Shown here: positions 36,094-44,590 of the stretch, piece by piece | Layout of the letters: each line of letters begins with the position of its first letter | Numbering within the stretch: the stretch's first letter is position 1 | Origin: Planctomycetota bacterium | GTDB lineage: Bacteria > Planctomycetota > PUPC01 > DSUN01 | DNA length: 64,000 bases | Direction: 5' to 3' | Assembly (NCBI GenBank): GCA_035384565.1 | Contig: DAOOIT010000032.1 | Coordinates: 1-64,000 of the forward strand | Notes under the pieces: model-generated | What the model was told of the DNA's origin: nothing | Seen by the model: only the letters and a program-made list of their open reading frames with translations | The model's database searches: none | Translations under genes and position numbers: made by a program

Positions 36094-36181
36094 GGGCGGG
36101 TGGTGGAACCGGCAGACACATTGGACTTAAAATCCAAAGGGGCGTAAAAACCCCATACGGGTTCGAGTCCCGTCCCGCCCA
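36094..36181 (+). tRNA. tRNA-Leu (anticodon TAA)
   Basis: A class II tRNA with a long variable arm. GGGCGGG (36094-36100) pairs with CCCGCCC (36174-36180); A36181 is the discriminator, and CCA is encoded at 36182-36184. The anticodon loop is ACTTAAAAT within a TTGG/CCAA stem, giving TAA. The T-arm is ACGGG-TTCGAGT-CCCGT. Confidence 0.95.
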
Positions 36182-36236
36182 CCAGGGTGGCGTTCGGTGC
36201 GGCAGTCACGGGCCTCTTGTGGGAAGGGGGTGCGAA

Positions 36237-36713
36237 ATGATGGCCAGGCGATCTGGGTCGGGAGCAGGCAGGGCGGGCCGCGCCACCGTCGGGTGGCAGG
36301 ACCCGCTGCGGGCCGGCTTCGCTCACCCCGCGCCGGCAGCGGGGCACGGCGAGCACGTGCACGCGCATCACTATCACCCGTCACGCACGCCGGTGCACCT
36401 CATTCTGATTCTCTCCGCGGTGGGCATCGCCGCCATTGTGCTGCTCATCGGCATCCTCTCCAGCGGCGGTGGCGCGCCCACTCTGGCCGAACTGAGAGCC
36501 AAGCTGGGCATCGCCCCCGGCGCGCCCGCGGCAGGGGTCAAGCTGTCGCAGGTGGACTTCATGAACCGCCTGGGCACGCCCGACCACCGCGAGCAGGACC
36601 CGACGTACATCTACCTCTACTACAAGATCGAGGGGGGCATGGCGGTGATCGTGGTGGACCGCGGCGGCTGGGAGGTCGGCGAGGCGCGCATCCGCCAGAT
36701 TTCCACCCGTTGA
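36237..36713 (+). CDS. small single-helix membrane protein with His-rich N-terminus
   Basis: The 158-residue protein has a basic N-terminus, a His-rich stretch (GHGEHVHAHHYHP), one membrane helix (LILILSAVGIAAIVLLIGIL) and a C-terminal domain of about 80 residues (VDFMNRLGTPDHREQDPTY, IYLYYKIEGGMAVIVVDRGG) that resembles SmpA/BamE-like small domains in pattern. The start was placed at the double ATG after GGAAGGGGG. The open frame runs upstream through tRNA-Leu and is not real there. It precedes the MttB-family gene by 11 bases and may be co-transcribed. Confidence 0.65.
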   Translation: MMARRSGSGAGRAGRATVGWQDPLRAGFAHPAPAAGHGEHVHAHHYHPSRTPVHLILILSAVGIAAIVLLIGILSSGGGAPTLAELRAKLGIAPGAPAAGVKLSQVDFMNRLGTPDHREQDPTYIYLYYKIEGGMAVIVVDRGGWEVGEARIRQISTR

Positions 36714-36724
36714 ACGGGCCGGCG

Positions 36725-38149
36725 ATGAGAATAGGCGGACCGCGCCCCGCGCTCACCCCGCACGACGAGCAGGCGATTCATCGCGCCCTGCTGCGCCTGT
36801 GCGACGAGGTGGGCCTCCTCGTCGAGAGCCCCGCGATCCTCGATCGCCTCGCCGCCGCCGGCGCGCGGGTGGACCGCCAGGCGCAGCGCGCCCGGCTCGG
36901 CCCCGACTTCGTGGAACGGTTCATCGGCGATTCCGCCCGTTTCGACTGGGACGCCGCCGAGCCCTCGGTCGCCGGCTCGGCCGGGGTTTACCACGGCTAT
37001 CATCTGGATCCCGACACCGGCCGTTACGAACCGTGGACGCTGCCCCTGCTGCTCCGCTATCTCAAGCTCGCCCACCATCTCGAGCACACGAACGGCTTCG
37101 TCAGCGTGACGTTCGGCATCCGCGGCGTGCCTTCGGCGGCCCTCGAGCCGTTCCTCCATTACCTCGCCTTCAAGCTCTATGGCCACAGTGCGGCGGGCGT
37201 GACCGACGTGCGGCAGGCCGCGACGGTGCTCGACCTATGCGAGGCCGCCGCGGCCGAGCTGGGCGACGACGGCCGCCGCCGCTTCCGCGGCGTGGTCTAC
37301 CTGGTCTCGCCGCTCAAGCTCGGGCACCAGGAGGCCGACGTCTTTACTTTCTTCGCCGAGCGGGGCATCGCCACCGGCATCGGCCACATGCTCTCGCTCG
37401 GCGGCACGGCGCCCGTGACGCTCGCCGGCGCCCTGGCCCTGAACCTGGCCCAGGACGTCTTCACCCACGTCATCCACCGCGCGTACTTCGGCGGGCGGGC
37501 CTTCGGGATCGGCTGCGCCATATCCCCCCTCGACATGCGCACGGGCATGTACTGCTACGGCCGGCCCGAGCAGCATCTGGCCAACGTGGCCCTTGCCCAG
37601 ATGGCCCGCCGCTACGGCGTGCCCTTCTGGGGCCACTGCGGCTCGTGCGACGCCAAGCGCCCGAGCGCCGAGGCCGGCTTTCAGAAGGCCCTGGGCGCTA
37701 TGGCCTGCCTGATGGCCAGCGGGCACGCCAGCATCGCCACCGGGCTGCTCTCGGTGGACGAGGTGTTCTCGCCCGTGCAGATGGTGATAGACGACGAGAT
37801 AGTGGGCGCGCTGAAACGCTTCGCCCGCGGCTTCGAGGTCAACGACGAAACGCTGGCGTTCGACCTCATCCGCCGGGTCGGCCCCGGCGGCGGGTTCCTC
37901 GACGCCGAGCACACGGTGCGTCACTTCCGCGGCGAGTTGTGGGAGCCGCTCGTCTTCGCCCGCGAAATGCTCGCCGGCTGGCAGCGCCACGGCTCGAGGA
38001 GCGACGCCGACGTCGCGCGGGAAGTTGCGCACGAACTGATGCGCCGCGACCCTATGCCCAGCCGCATCTCGGACGCGCTGGAGCGGCGCCTGCTCGCGGC
38101 CATCCGCAAGGCCACGAACGTGGAAGTGCAGGCCGTGGAACTGCCTTGA
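36725..38149 (+). CDS. MttB-family (trimethylamine/betaine-type) methyltransferase, non-pyrrolysine
   Basis: The 474-residue protein fits the MttB/MtgB superfamily, which transfers methyl groups from quaternary amines to a corrinoid protein. Typical features are the N-terminal helix with LRLCDEVGLLVESPAIL, the segment VYHGYHLDPDTGRYEPWTL, and the TIM-barrel core with GIGHMLSLGGTAPVTLAGALA, AFGIGCAISPLDMRTG, VPFWGHCGSCDAK and HEL/MVIDDEIVG. No in-frame TAG occurs, so it is a non-pyrrolysine member; those characterised act on glycine betaine, carnitine or proline betaine. No corrinoid-binding protein or RamA-like activator is next to it, so a partner must be elsewhere. The open frame extends upstream, but the ATG at 36725 gives the family's usual start. 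Confidence 0.88.
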   Translation: MRIGGPRPALTPHDEQAIHRALLRLCDEVGLLVESPAILDRLAAAGARVDRQAQRARLGPDFVERFIGDSARFDWDAAEPSVAGSAGVYHGYHLDPDTGRYEPWTLPLLLRYLKLAHHLEHTNGFVSVTFGIRGVPSAALEPFLHYLAFKLYGHSAAGVTDVRQAATVLDLCEAAAAELGDDGRRRFRGVVYLVSPLKLGHQEADVFTFFAERGIATGIGHMLSLGGTAPVTLAGALALNLAQDVFTHVIHRAYFGGRAFGIGCAISPLDMRTGMYCYGRPEQHLANVALAQMARRYGVPFWGHCGSCDAKRPSAEAGFQKALGAMACLMASGHASIATGLLSVDEVFSPVQMVIDDEIVGALKRFARGFEVNDETLAFDLIRRVGPGGGFLDAEHTVRHFRGELWEPLVFAREMLAGWQRHGSRSDADVAREVAHELMRRDPMPSRISDALERRLLAAIRKATNVEVQAVELP

Positions 38150-38173
38150 CCTTCACGGGCGTGAGGGTAGAAT
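38146..38173 (+). promoter_or_regulatory. sigma70-like promoter overlapping the mttB-like stop codon
   Basis: TTGACC (38146-38151), 16 bases, TAGAAT (38168-38173), 22 bases before the ATG of the next gene. The -35 box covers the preceding stop codon. Confidence 0.55.
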
Positions 38174-38195
38174 TGGACGGAGAGGAGCCGCGCCG

Positions 38196-39557
38196 ATGCC
38201 CCTTGTCGTTCAAGTCCTGCTCACCTTCATCCCCTGGCTGCCCTTCTCCCTGCTCGACGGCTGGAATGCGCTCGCAACGGCCCGCGTCGAGTCCCGGCTC
38301 AAGGCCATTCGCGACGCAGGCGACCCTGTGACGCTGGTTGACCTGGCCCAGCGCTACCCCGATCCGCCGCCGGGCAGGAACGCAGCGCTGCTGCTCCTGG
38401 CGGCCTTCGTGAAAATGGAGGCGCGCGAAGGCGAGAAAGCCGCCCTGGAGGACCGGCTGCCGCTCGTCGGCCAGGCCGTCCTTCCCACGCCCGACGAGCC
38501 TCTGGCGCCGCCCGTGCGGGCCGCGGTCCAGGCGTATCTGCGCGCGAACGCGGAGGCCCTCGCCCTGTTGCACAAGGCCGCGACGCTCGACGAGTGCAAG
38601 TTCGACCTCGACTTCGCGCAGGGCCCCGCCATGCCGCTGCCGCACCTGTCGAATCTCCGCGGCGCTGCGCGGCTGCTGGCCCTCGAGGCCATCGAGCGCA
38701 CCGAGACCGGCAAGGCCGACGAAGCGGCCACGTCCCTTATCGCCTGCCTGCGCATGGGCGAGATGATCCGCCGCGAGCCGACCCTCATCAGCGGCCTGGT
38801 CCGCATCGCGTGCGATGCTATCGCCGTCAACGCCGTCGAGCGGTGGGCCAGCCGCGCGCGCCCCTCGCCCGAGGCTCTGGGCCGCGTGGAGGCGGCCCTC
38901 GCCGCGGCCGGCGACCGCAAGATCATCGAGTGGGCGATGGTGAGCGAGCGCTGCTTCGGCATAGATATCTACGAGAACCACGTGCTCAAGCCCGGCGGGG
39001 CGCAGGTGGCAGCGATGGTGGGCATAGACTTGCCCGTCGGCGCGCAGATGCTCTGGGGTGCCATCCCCCCGGCCTACTTCAAGTCGGACATGGCCCACTA
39101 CCTGGACATCATGGGCGACTACGTGGCGGCGTCGCGGATGACGCCCTCCGAGGGAGCGCGGGCCGCGGCGCAGGCGAGGCGGAACCTCGAGGAACGAATC
39201 CCGCACTACTATGTGGTCTCGCGCCTGATCCTCCCCGCGCTTCAGCGCGTGTTCCAGTCGGGGCAGGAGCATCTGGCCCGCTGCGACAGCGCGCGGGTGG
39301 CTCTCGCCGCCCTGCGCTACAGGGCCAGGCAGCAGGCCCTGCCCCCAAAGCTCGAGGCGCTCGTGCCCGAGTACCTCGAGGCTGTGCCCGCGGACCCCTT
39401 CGACGGCAGGCCGCTGCGCTATCGAGCCGATGGCGCAGGCCTCGTCGTGTACGCGACAGGCTCGGATGGGAAGGACGACGGCGGCGACACGGAGCGCCGC
39501 GAGGGCAAGGCCCCGGACGTCGGCGTCCGCATCCGTTGGCCGAAGGCGCAGTTCTGA
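38196..39557 (+). CDS. planctomycete-type hypothetical protein
   Basis: The 453-residue protein follows GAGGAG and begins with a hydrophobic stretch (VVQVLLTFIPWLPFSLLDGW) that can act as signal or anchor. The body is almost all helical, with a region LALEAIERTETGKADEAATSLIACLRMGEMI seen in planctomycete proteins of unknown role. The last 90 residues read ARVALAALRYRARQQALPPKLEALVPEYLEAVPADPFDGRPLRYRADG in short pieces, a tail common to such proteins (hydrophobic Leu/Pro motif then DPFDG.PLRY). Function unknown. Confidence 0.7.
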   Translation: MPLVVQVLLTFIPWLPFSLLDGWNALATARVESRLKAIRDAGDPVTLVDLAQRYPDPPPGRNAALLLLAAFVKMEAREGEKAALEDRLPLVGQAVLPTPDEPLAPPVRAAVQAYLRANAEALALLHKAATLDECKFDLDFAQGPAMPLPHLSNLRGAARLLALEAIERTETGKADEAATSLIACLRMGEMIRREPTLISGLVRIACDAIAVNAVERWASRARPSPEALGRVEAALAAAGDRKIIEWAMVSERCFGIDIYENHVLKPGGAQVAAMVGIDLPVGAQMLWGAIPPAYFKSDMAHYLDIMGDYVAASRMTPSEGARAAAQARRNLEERIPHYYVVSRLILPALQRVFQSGQEHLARCDSARVALAALRYRARQQALPPKLEALVPEYLEAVPADPFDGRPLRYRADGAGLVVYATGSDGKDDGGDTERREGKAPDVGVRIRWPKAQF

Positions 39558-39570
39558 CTTGTTCCGTGCC

Positions 39571-39599
39571 TTGACTCGGCGCCGGCTTTGCAGTATGGT
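39571..39599 (+). promoter_or_regulatory. sigma70-like promoter for rimI
   Basis: TTGACT (39571-39576), 17 bases, TATGGT (39594-39599). It excludes the in-frame ATG at 39595 as the rimI start, because that ATG lies inside the -10 box. Confidence 0.6.
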
Positions 39600-39642
39600 G
39601 CCGGGGATTGTGCGATCGGCTCCCTGCGAGGGCCTGTTGGCC

Positions 39643-40182
39643 ATGAGTGCGATGGGTTCGTTCCTGCGCCGCGTGCGGGCGGCCTTGGGCCATCGAGGGC
39701 TGCCGCAGCTTCTCGCGGGCGATGTGCGCGTGCGGCGCATGGGCTACCGCGACCTGCGCGCCGTGGTGGCCATCGAGAACGCCTCGTTCCGGGGGCCGTG
39801 GCGGCCCAACTCCTATGCGCGCGCCGTGGCCGACGCCCACCACAGCTTCTTCGTGGCCGAGGTGAACAGCGAGATCGTGGGCTATGCGGGCATGTGGGTG
39901 GAGGGCCATCAGGCCCACATCGCCAAGGTCGCCGTCCGCGAGGAACACCGCCGCCGCGGCATCGGCACCCTGCTGTTGCGCCACCTGCTCGACCACGCCC
40001 GGCGCCTGGGCCTGTCGCAGGCCTATCTGGAGGTCCGCCGGGGCAATCTCGAGGCCCAGGACCTCTACCGCCGCTTCGGCTTCCGCTTCGAGCGGGTGCA
40101 GCCCAACGCCTACCCGGATGACGGAGAGGACGCGTTGATCTTCGTGCTGCGTGGCCTGTTGGACATCAAGCCAGCTTCCTGA
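39643..40182 (+). CDS. rimI: GNAT acetyltransferase, RimI-like (ribosomal protein N-alanine acetyltransferase)
   Basis: The 179-residue protein has the GNAT core from about residue 28 (VRRMGYRDLRAVVAIENASF). The acetyl-CoA loop motif is EEHRRRGIGTLLLRHLL, and the family's C-terminal pattern is LEVRRGNLEAQDLYRRFGF. RimI acetylates the N-terminal alanine of ribosomal protein S18 in E. coli. The start at 39643 is preferred on promoter position; ATG 39652 is also possible. ndk follows after 18 bases, so rimI-ndk-hemB is a likely operon. Confidence 0.85.
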   Translation: MSAMGSFLRRVRAALGHRGLPQLLAGDVRVRRMGYRDLRAVVAIENASFRGPWRPNSYARAVADAHHSFFVAEVNSEIVGYAGMWVEGHQAHIAKVAVREEHRRRGIGTLLLRHLLDHARRLGLSQAYLEVRRGNLEAQDLYRRFGFRFERVQPNAYPDDGEDALIFVLRGLLDIKPAS

Positions 40183-40200
40183 ACTTCGACCGGAGACCCC

Positions 40201-40674
40201 ATGGAACGCACGCTGGTCCTGATCAAGCCCGACGCTGTGCAACGGCGCCTGGTCGGGCGCATCGTGGCGCGGTTCGAGGCCAAGGGCCTTCAGCTCGTCG
40301 CCCTCAAGATGATGAAGGTTTCCGAGGAGCTGGCCCGCCGCCACTATGCGCCGCACGAGGGCAAGCCCTTCTACGAGCCGCTCATCCGCTTCATGACCGG
40401 CGGCCCCACCGTGGCCCTCATCCTCGAGGGCAAGCGCGCCGTCGAGGTCGTGCGCCGCATGATGGGCCCCACCTTCGGCCCCGACGCCCCGCCCGGCACC
40501 CTCCGCGGCGACTTCGCCGTGAGCAACCGCTTCAACCTCGTGCACGGCTCCGACTCGCCCGAGACGGCTGAGAAGGAGATCGCTCTGTTCTTCGACGAGG
40601 CCGAACTGGTAGACTGGTGGCCGGATGACATGGAGCAGGTCTACGACTTCAGCGAGGGGGGCGAGCCGGTATGA
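40201..40674 (+). CDS. ndk: nucleoside diphosphate kinase
   Basis: The 157-residue enzyme transfers the terminal phosphate between nucleoside triphosphates and diphosphates via a phospho-histidine. RTLVLIKPDAVQRRLVG is the N-terminal signature, and NLVHGSDSPE holds the active His115. FMTGGPTVALILEG and DFAVSNRFN are typical. Its stop overlaps the hemB ATG (ATGA). Confidence 0.98.
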   Translation: MERTLVLIKPDAVQRRLVGRIVARFEAKGLQLVALKMMKVSEELARRHYAPHEGKPFYEPLIRFMTGGPTVALILEGKRAVEVVRRMMGPTFGPDAPPGTLRGDFAVSNRFNLVHGSDSPETAEKEIALFFDEAELVDWWPDDMEQVYDFSEGGEPV

Positions 40675-41645
40675 GCTACCCTGAAATCCGCCCGCGCCGA
40701 CTGCGCCGCTCGGAGGCGATTCGCCGCCTCGTGCGCGAGACGCATCTCCACACCGACAGCCTCGTGCTGCCGCTCTTCGTGCGCCCCGGCAAGGGCGTGC
40801 GCAACCCCATCGCGTCCATGCCCGGCCACTGCCAACTCTCCGTGGACGAGCTGGTGAAGGACTGCCGCGAGGCGGCCGCCCTGGGCATTCCCGCCGTGCT
40901 CCTCTTCGGCATCCCGTCGGCCAAGAACCCCGTGGGCGCCGAGGCCTACGCCGCCGACGGCATCGTGCAGCGCGCGCTCCGCGCCGTCAAGGCCGCCGTG
41001 CCCGACCTGCTGCTCATCACCGACGTGTGCCTGTGCGAGTACACCAGCCACGGCCACTGCGGCGTGCTGAGAGGCCAGGAGGTGGACAACGACGCGACGC
41101 TCGAGCTGCTCGCGAAGATGGCCGTCTCGCACGCCAAGGCGGGCGCCGACCTCGTGGCCCCCAGCGACATGATGGACGGCCGGGTGGGCGCCATCCGCGC
41201 GGCGCTCGACGCGCAGGGCTTCACGCAGACGCCCATCCTGGCCTATTCGGCCAAGTACGCCTCGGCCCTCTACGGCCCGTTCCGCGACGCCGCCGAGTCG
41301 CCCCCCCAGTTCGGCGATCGCCGCGGCTACCAGATGGACCCCGCCAACGGCGACGAGGCGATCCGCGAGGTGGCGCTCGACATCGCCGAGGGCGCCGACA
41401 TCGTGATGGTGAAGCCCGCCCTGCCCTACCTCGACATCATCTGGCGCGTGAAGCAGGAGTTCGGCGTCCCGGTCGCCGCCTACCACGTGAGCGGCGAGTT
41501 CTCCATGCTCAAGGCCGCCGCGGCCAACGGCTGGCTCGACGAGCGCCGCGCCGCGCTGGAAGTGCTCACCGCCATCCGTCGCGCGGGGGCCGAAATCCTG
41601 ATCACCTACTTCGCCCGCGACGTGGCCCGCTGGCTGGCCGACTAG
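40671..41645 (+). CDS. hemB: porphobilinogen synthase (delta-aminolevulinic acid dehydratase)
   Basis: The 324-residue enzyme condenses two 5-aminolevulinate molecules to porphobilinogen for heme and other tetrapyrroles. The Schiff-base lysines are Lys195 (SAKYAS) and Lys248 (MVKPAL). DVCLCEYTSHGHCG carries the three zinc cysteines (120, 122, 130), so this is the zinc-dependent type. GYQMDPANGDEA is also conserved. Its ATG overlaps the ndk stop. Confidence 0.97.
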   Translation: MSYPEIRPRRLRRSEAIRRLVRETHLHTDSLVLPLFVRPGKGVRNPIASMPGHCQLSVDELVKDCREAAALGIPAVLLFGIPSAKNPVGAEAYAADGIVQRALRAVKAAVPDLLLITDVCLCEYTSHGHCGVLRGQEVDNDATLELLAKMAVSHAKAGADLVAPSDMMDGRVGAIRAALDAQGFTQTPILAYSAKYASALYGPFRDAAESPPQFGDRRGYQMDPANGDEAIREVALDIAEGADIVMVKPALPYLDIIWRVKQEFGVPVAAYHVSGEFSMLKAAAANGWLDERRAALEVLTAIRRAGAEILITYFARDVARWLAD

Positions 41646-41660
41646 GCCTCGGAGACCCTT

Positions 41661-42599
41661 GTGCGCTCTGCCTTGGCCCTCTCCCTCCTTGCGGCAGCGG
41701 GCTCAGCCCTGGCCGCAACCCCCGCGCGCAAGCCGTCGCTCGACCAGGCCCTGGCCGACCTGAAGATCCCGCCCCCGTGGCTCGACGCCGTGCCGCTCGA
41801 TGTCGCCCCCGGAACACCCTGGAACAAGGCGTGGGACCGCATCGAGGTGCTGCTGATGACGGCCGACCCCGCCGACCGGCGCAAGGCGGTGAAGTTGGCC
41901 TACGAGTACCAGAAGGATGGCAGGGCGCGCGACGGCATGCCTGCCGCCACCTACTTCCTGGCGGGCGAGACAGCCTGGGCACTGGTCGAGCACAGGAAGC
42001 TGGCGAACAAGAACGCCGTGGCCTGGATGCGCCTGGCCTCGTGCTACCGGCACTTCGGCGAGCACGCGCAGGCCCTCGCGGCGCTCGACGAGGCGCTCAA
42101 GCATCTGCCCGACCCGCCCTGGCGCTCGTTCCAGGAAGCCCAAGTGAGCGAGGCCCGGGGCGACGTGCTGGCCGACCGCGGCGACCGCGCGGCCGCCGAA
42201 GCCGCCTACGAGCGCGCCAGGGATCTCTATGCAGCCATCCCACCCAAGCCCCCGCTCGAGCTGGCCGCATCGCGCGCCGCCGCACGCGTCGCGGCAAAGG
42301 CCGACATGCTCGGCCGCGACGCCCTCAAGACGGCCCGACTGCGCGACGGCACGTTCTCGGCCACCGTCTTCGGCTACTCCGACCACATCCGGGCCACCGT
42401 GACCGTGCGCGACGGCAGGATCGCAGACGTGACGCTGGACCACAAGGAGAGGGCCGACCTCGGTGCCCGCACCGTCCTGCCCGAGCGCATCGTGCGCGAG
42501 CAGCGGGCCGATGTGGATGCCATCACCGGCGCCACCATCACGTCGCAGGCCATCCAGAGCGCCGTATTCCAGGCGCTCAAGCAGTCGGCCGGCCTGTGA
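41661..42599 (+). CDS. secreted TPR protein with C-terminal FMN-binding (flavinylation) domain
   Basis: The 312-residue protein starts at GTG 41661 with a signal peptide (ALALSLLAAAGSALA). Residues about 60-200 form TPR-like helices (AWMRLASCYRHFGEHAQALAALDEAL). Residues about 225-312 are an FMN_bind domain (RATVTVRDGRIADVTLD) ending in DAITGATITSQAI, which matches the ApbE flavinylation motif; Thr292 is the expected site of covalent FMN. Such domains carry electrons outside the cytoplasm in RnfG, NqrC and related chains. It follows hemB by 15 bases, and a DUF1284-like gene lies downstream. No other redox membrane subunit is seen. Confidence 0.82.
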   Translation: MRSALALSLLAAAGSALAATPARKPSLDQALADLKIPPPWLDAVPLDVAPGTPWNKAWDRIEVLLMTADPADRRKAVKLAYEYQKDGRARDGMPAATYFLAGETAWALVEHRKLANKNAVAWMRLASCYRHFGEHAQALAALDEALKHLPDPPWRSFQEAQVSEARGDVLADRGDRAAAEAAYERARDLYAAIPPKPPLELAASRAAARVAAKADMLGRDALKTARLRDGTFSATVFGYSDHIRATVTVRDGRIADVTLDHKERADLGARTVLPERIVREQRADVDAITGATITSQAIQSAVFQALKQSAGL

Positions 42600-42617
42600 G
42601 CACGGCGAGGGCGCAAC

Positions 42618-43070
42618 GTGATCCGCATCAAGCCCCACCACTTCATTGATCTTGTGGCCGATATCGGACGTGGCCAGACCGCCTGGGAGCCGCACCCCTA
42701 CGGCCACGCGGTGCACAGCGTCGCCGCCGCCATCCTGGCCGACCCCGACGTGCTGCTCGAGATAGAGCTGGGCGCCGACGACATTTGCGCGCCGTGCGTC
42801 CACAACGTGGGCGGCCTGTGCGACGACGTGATTGACACCAGCTTCCGCCCCGCCGCGCCCAGGTCGAAGCGCGAGTGGAACCTGCTCATTGACCGCCGCT
42901 GGTGCGAGCGCCTGGGTTTGGCCCCGGGCGACCGCCTTACCGCCCGCCACTTCGCCCAGCGCCTCCGCGACCGCATGGGCGACATCACCGACATCTACCG
43001 CGAACTACCTGCCGACCGCACCGCTTCGCGCGCCCGCGCCATCCGGGCGGGCATCGCCAAATGGGCGTGA
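42618..43070 (+). CDS. DUF1284-like cysteine-rich protein
   Basis: The 150-residue protein starts at GTG 42618. It opens with IRIKPHHFIDL and contains DDICAPCVHNVGGLC, a Cys-x2-Cys-x6-Cys pattern typical of DUF1284 proteins, which are thought to bind an iron-sulfur cluster. It lies 18 bases after the FMN-binding protein gene, so a shared redox role is possible. No membrane segment or signal peptide is seen. The end lies 18 bases from the convergent nagA stop. Confidence 0.75.
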   Translation: MIRIKPHHFIDLVADIGRGQTAWEPHPYGHAVHSVAAAILADPDVLLEIELGADDICAPCVHNVGGLCDDVIDTSFRPAAPRSKREWNLLIDRRWCERLGLAPGDRLTARHFAQRLRDRMGDITDIYRELPADRTASRARAIRAGIAKWA

Positions 43071-43088
43071 GGGCGCGGGAGAATCCTG

Positions 43089-44297
43089 CTACTCCACCAC
43101 CCGCCGATGCACGCAGGGCGGGCAGCGGTTTTCGGGGTCGAAGACCACGACGCCGCGCACGCAGGTGAGGCGCACACTCAGGCGCTCGTCGAAGGCCACG
43201 AGATTGGCCTCCTTGCCCACTTCGAGGCTGCCCATGCGCGCCGACACTCCGACGACTCGCGCGGGGTTGATGGTGGCCATCTGCACCGCGTCCTTCAGGG
43301 GTATCTCCATGAGCCGCACGGCGTTGCGCACCGCGCGGTCCATCGTGAGGTTCGAGCCGAGGATGCGGTTGTCGTGCACGCTGCGGCACACGTCGTCAGG
43401 GCGGGCGTAGACCTCTTCGCCGTCGTCGCGCTTGTAGCGCCCCTCGGGCAGGCCGGCGGTGAAGGTGCCGTCGGTGATGAGCGAGAGGCGGCTGAGGCCC
43501 TTGGCCTTGAGCGCCAGGCGGAGCATGATCGGGTGCACGTGCACCCCGTCGCAGATCAGCTCGCTCGTCAGTTCGTCGGTGAGCATCACCATCTCGTCGA
43601 GGCGTGCGCGGCTCAGGCCGCGCTCGGGCGGGGGATAGCCGTAGCGCGTGGCATTGAACAGGTGGGTGGCGTGGGAGAGGCCGGCGCTGACGGCGGTGCG
43701 GAACTCCTCCCACGTGACGCACGAGTGGCCCACCGAGGCCACCACGTCGTGCGTCACCAGGGCGCGGATCAGCTCGGTGCCGCCCTCGATCTCGGGCGAG
43801 AGCGTCATCAGGGCAATCGCGTCGCCGAAGCGGTCGAGGACGTCGTCCAGCTCGCCGTCCTGGTAGCGGCTGCGGGCGCGGTCGGGGTTCAGGCCCCCGA
43901 TGCACACGGGGTTCACGTACACGCCCTCCACGTGCGCGCCCAGCACCAGCGCGCCGTGGGGCGGCTCGGTGCGGAAATAGTCCACCATGCCCAGCCACTC
44001 GGGCTCGAGCGACTGGAGGGTGGGCGCGAACGCCACGCCGCCGCGGCGCGCCTTGAACCGCGCCATCGTGGCGATGCCCGCCTCGTCCGACGCCTTGCCG
44101 CCGCCCGCGCCGTGGCAGTGGATGTCAATGAACCCGGGGGCGAGGATCAGGCCATCGAGGTCCACCACCGTCTCGCCCTCGTGGGTGTCGGGCGCCTGGA
44201 AATGGCCCAGGGCGGCAATCTCCTCGCCGTGGATGCGCAGCCAGCCATTGGGCCGGTCCTCCCACGGCGTGATCACGCGGCAGTTGCGGAAGAGCAC
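43089..44297 (-). CDS. nagA: N-acetylglucosamine-6-phosphate deacetylase
   Basis: The 402-residue amidohydrolase removes acetate from GlcNAc-6-phosphate in amino-sugar and cell-wall recycling. Motifs: GFIDIHCHG (His60, His62), GAHVEG (Glu124), GHS (His191), ATHLFNA (His212), DGVHVHP and ITDG (Asp276 catalytic base). The usual Pro after the GAHxEG site is Val here (GVYVNP). The start at 44297 is an ATG giving the normal NagA N-terminus. No nagB or transporter is adjacent. Confidence 0.9.
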   Translation of the reverse strand: MLFRNCRVITPWEDRPNGWLRIHGEEIAALGHFQAPDTHEGETVVDLDGLILAPGFIDIHCHGAGGGKASDEAGIATMARFKARRGGVAFAPTLQSLEPEWLGMVDYFRTEPPHGALVLGAHVEGVYVNPVCIGGLNPDRARSRYQDGELDDVLDRFGDAIALMTLSPEIEGGTELIRALVTHDVVASVGHSCVTWEEFRTAVSAGLSHATHLFNATRYGYPPPERGLSRARLDEMVMLTDELTSELICDGVHVHPIMLRLALKAKGLSRLSLITDGTFTAGLPEGRYKRDDGEEVYARPDDVCRSVHDNRILGSNLTMDRAVRNAVRLMEIPLKDAVQMATINPARVVGVSARMGSLEVGKEANLVAFDERLSVRLTCVRGVVVFDPENRCPPCVHRRVVE

Positions 44298-44506
44298 GGG
44301 CGCCTCCTCGGCAAGGGTCGGACCCCGCGCGCTGCGGCGGGGCAGGCTGTTTCGCCGGCGATCTTAGCCCGGCGCCCGCGCCGAGTCAACTCGACGGGCG
44401 GTCGCGCCATCCCCGGGCGGCCGAGGGGCCGGACAGGTCCGACCCGTCCGACGCCCCCTTGGCATTCGCCCGGCCTCTGCGGCCTGTCGCCGGGCGAAAA
44501 TCCGGG

Positions 44507-44535
44507 TTGATCGCCCGTCGTGGGTTTGCTAGTAT
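44507..44535 (+). promoter_or_regulatory. sigma70-like promoter for the PEP-CTERM protein gene
   Basis: TTGATC (44507-44512), 17 bases, TAGTAT (44530-44535). A 10-bp inverted repeat TTCGCCCGGC/GCCGGGCGAA (44465-44474, 44489-44498) lies just upstream and could be an operator or an antisense-side structure. It is in the divergent nagA / PEP-CTERM intergenic region. Confidence 0.55.
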
Positions 44536-44590
44536 GTGAGGGATGTGGCAGTCCCCCTCCCAACCAGGGTCCGGCAGAAGGAGTAGGTGA

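Noticed and set aside
36725..38149. Pyrrolysine-containing trimethylamine methyltransferase
   Set aside because: The frame has no internal TAG, so it belongs to the non-pyrrolysine branch.
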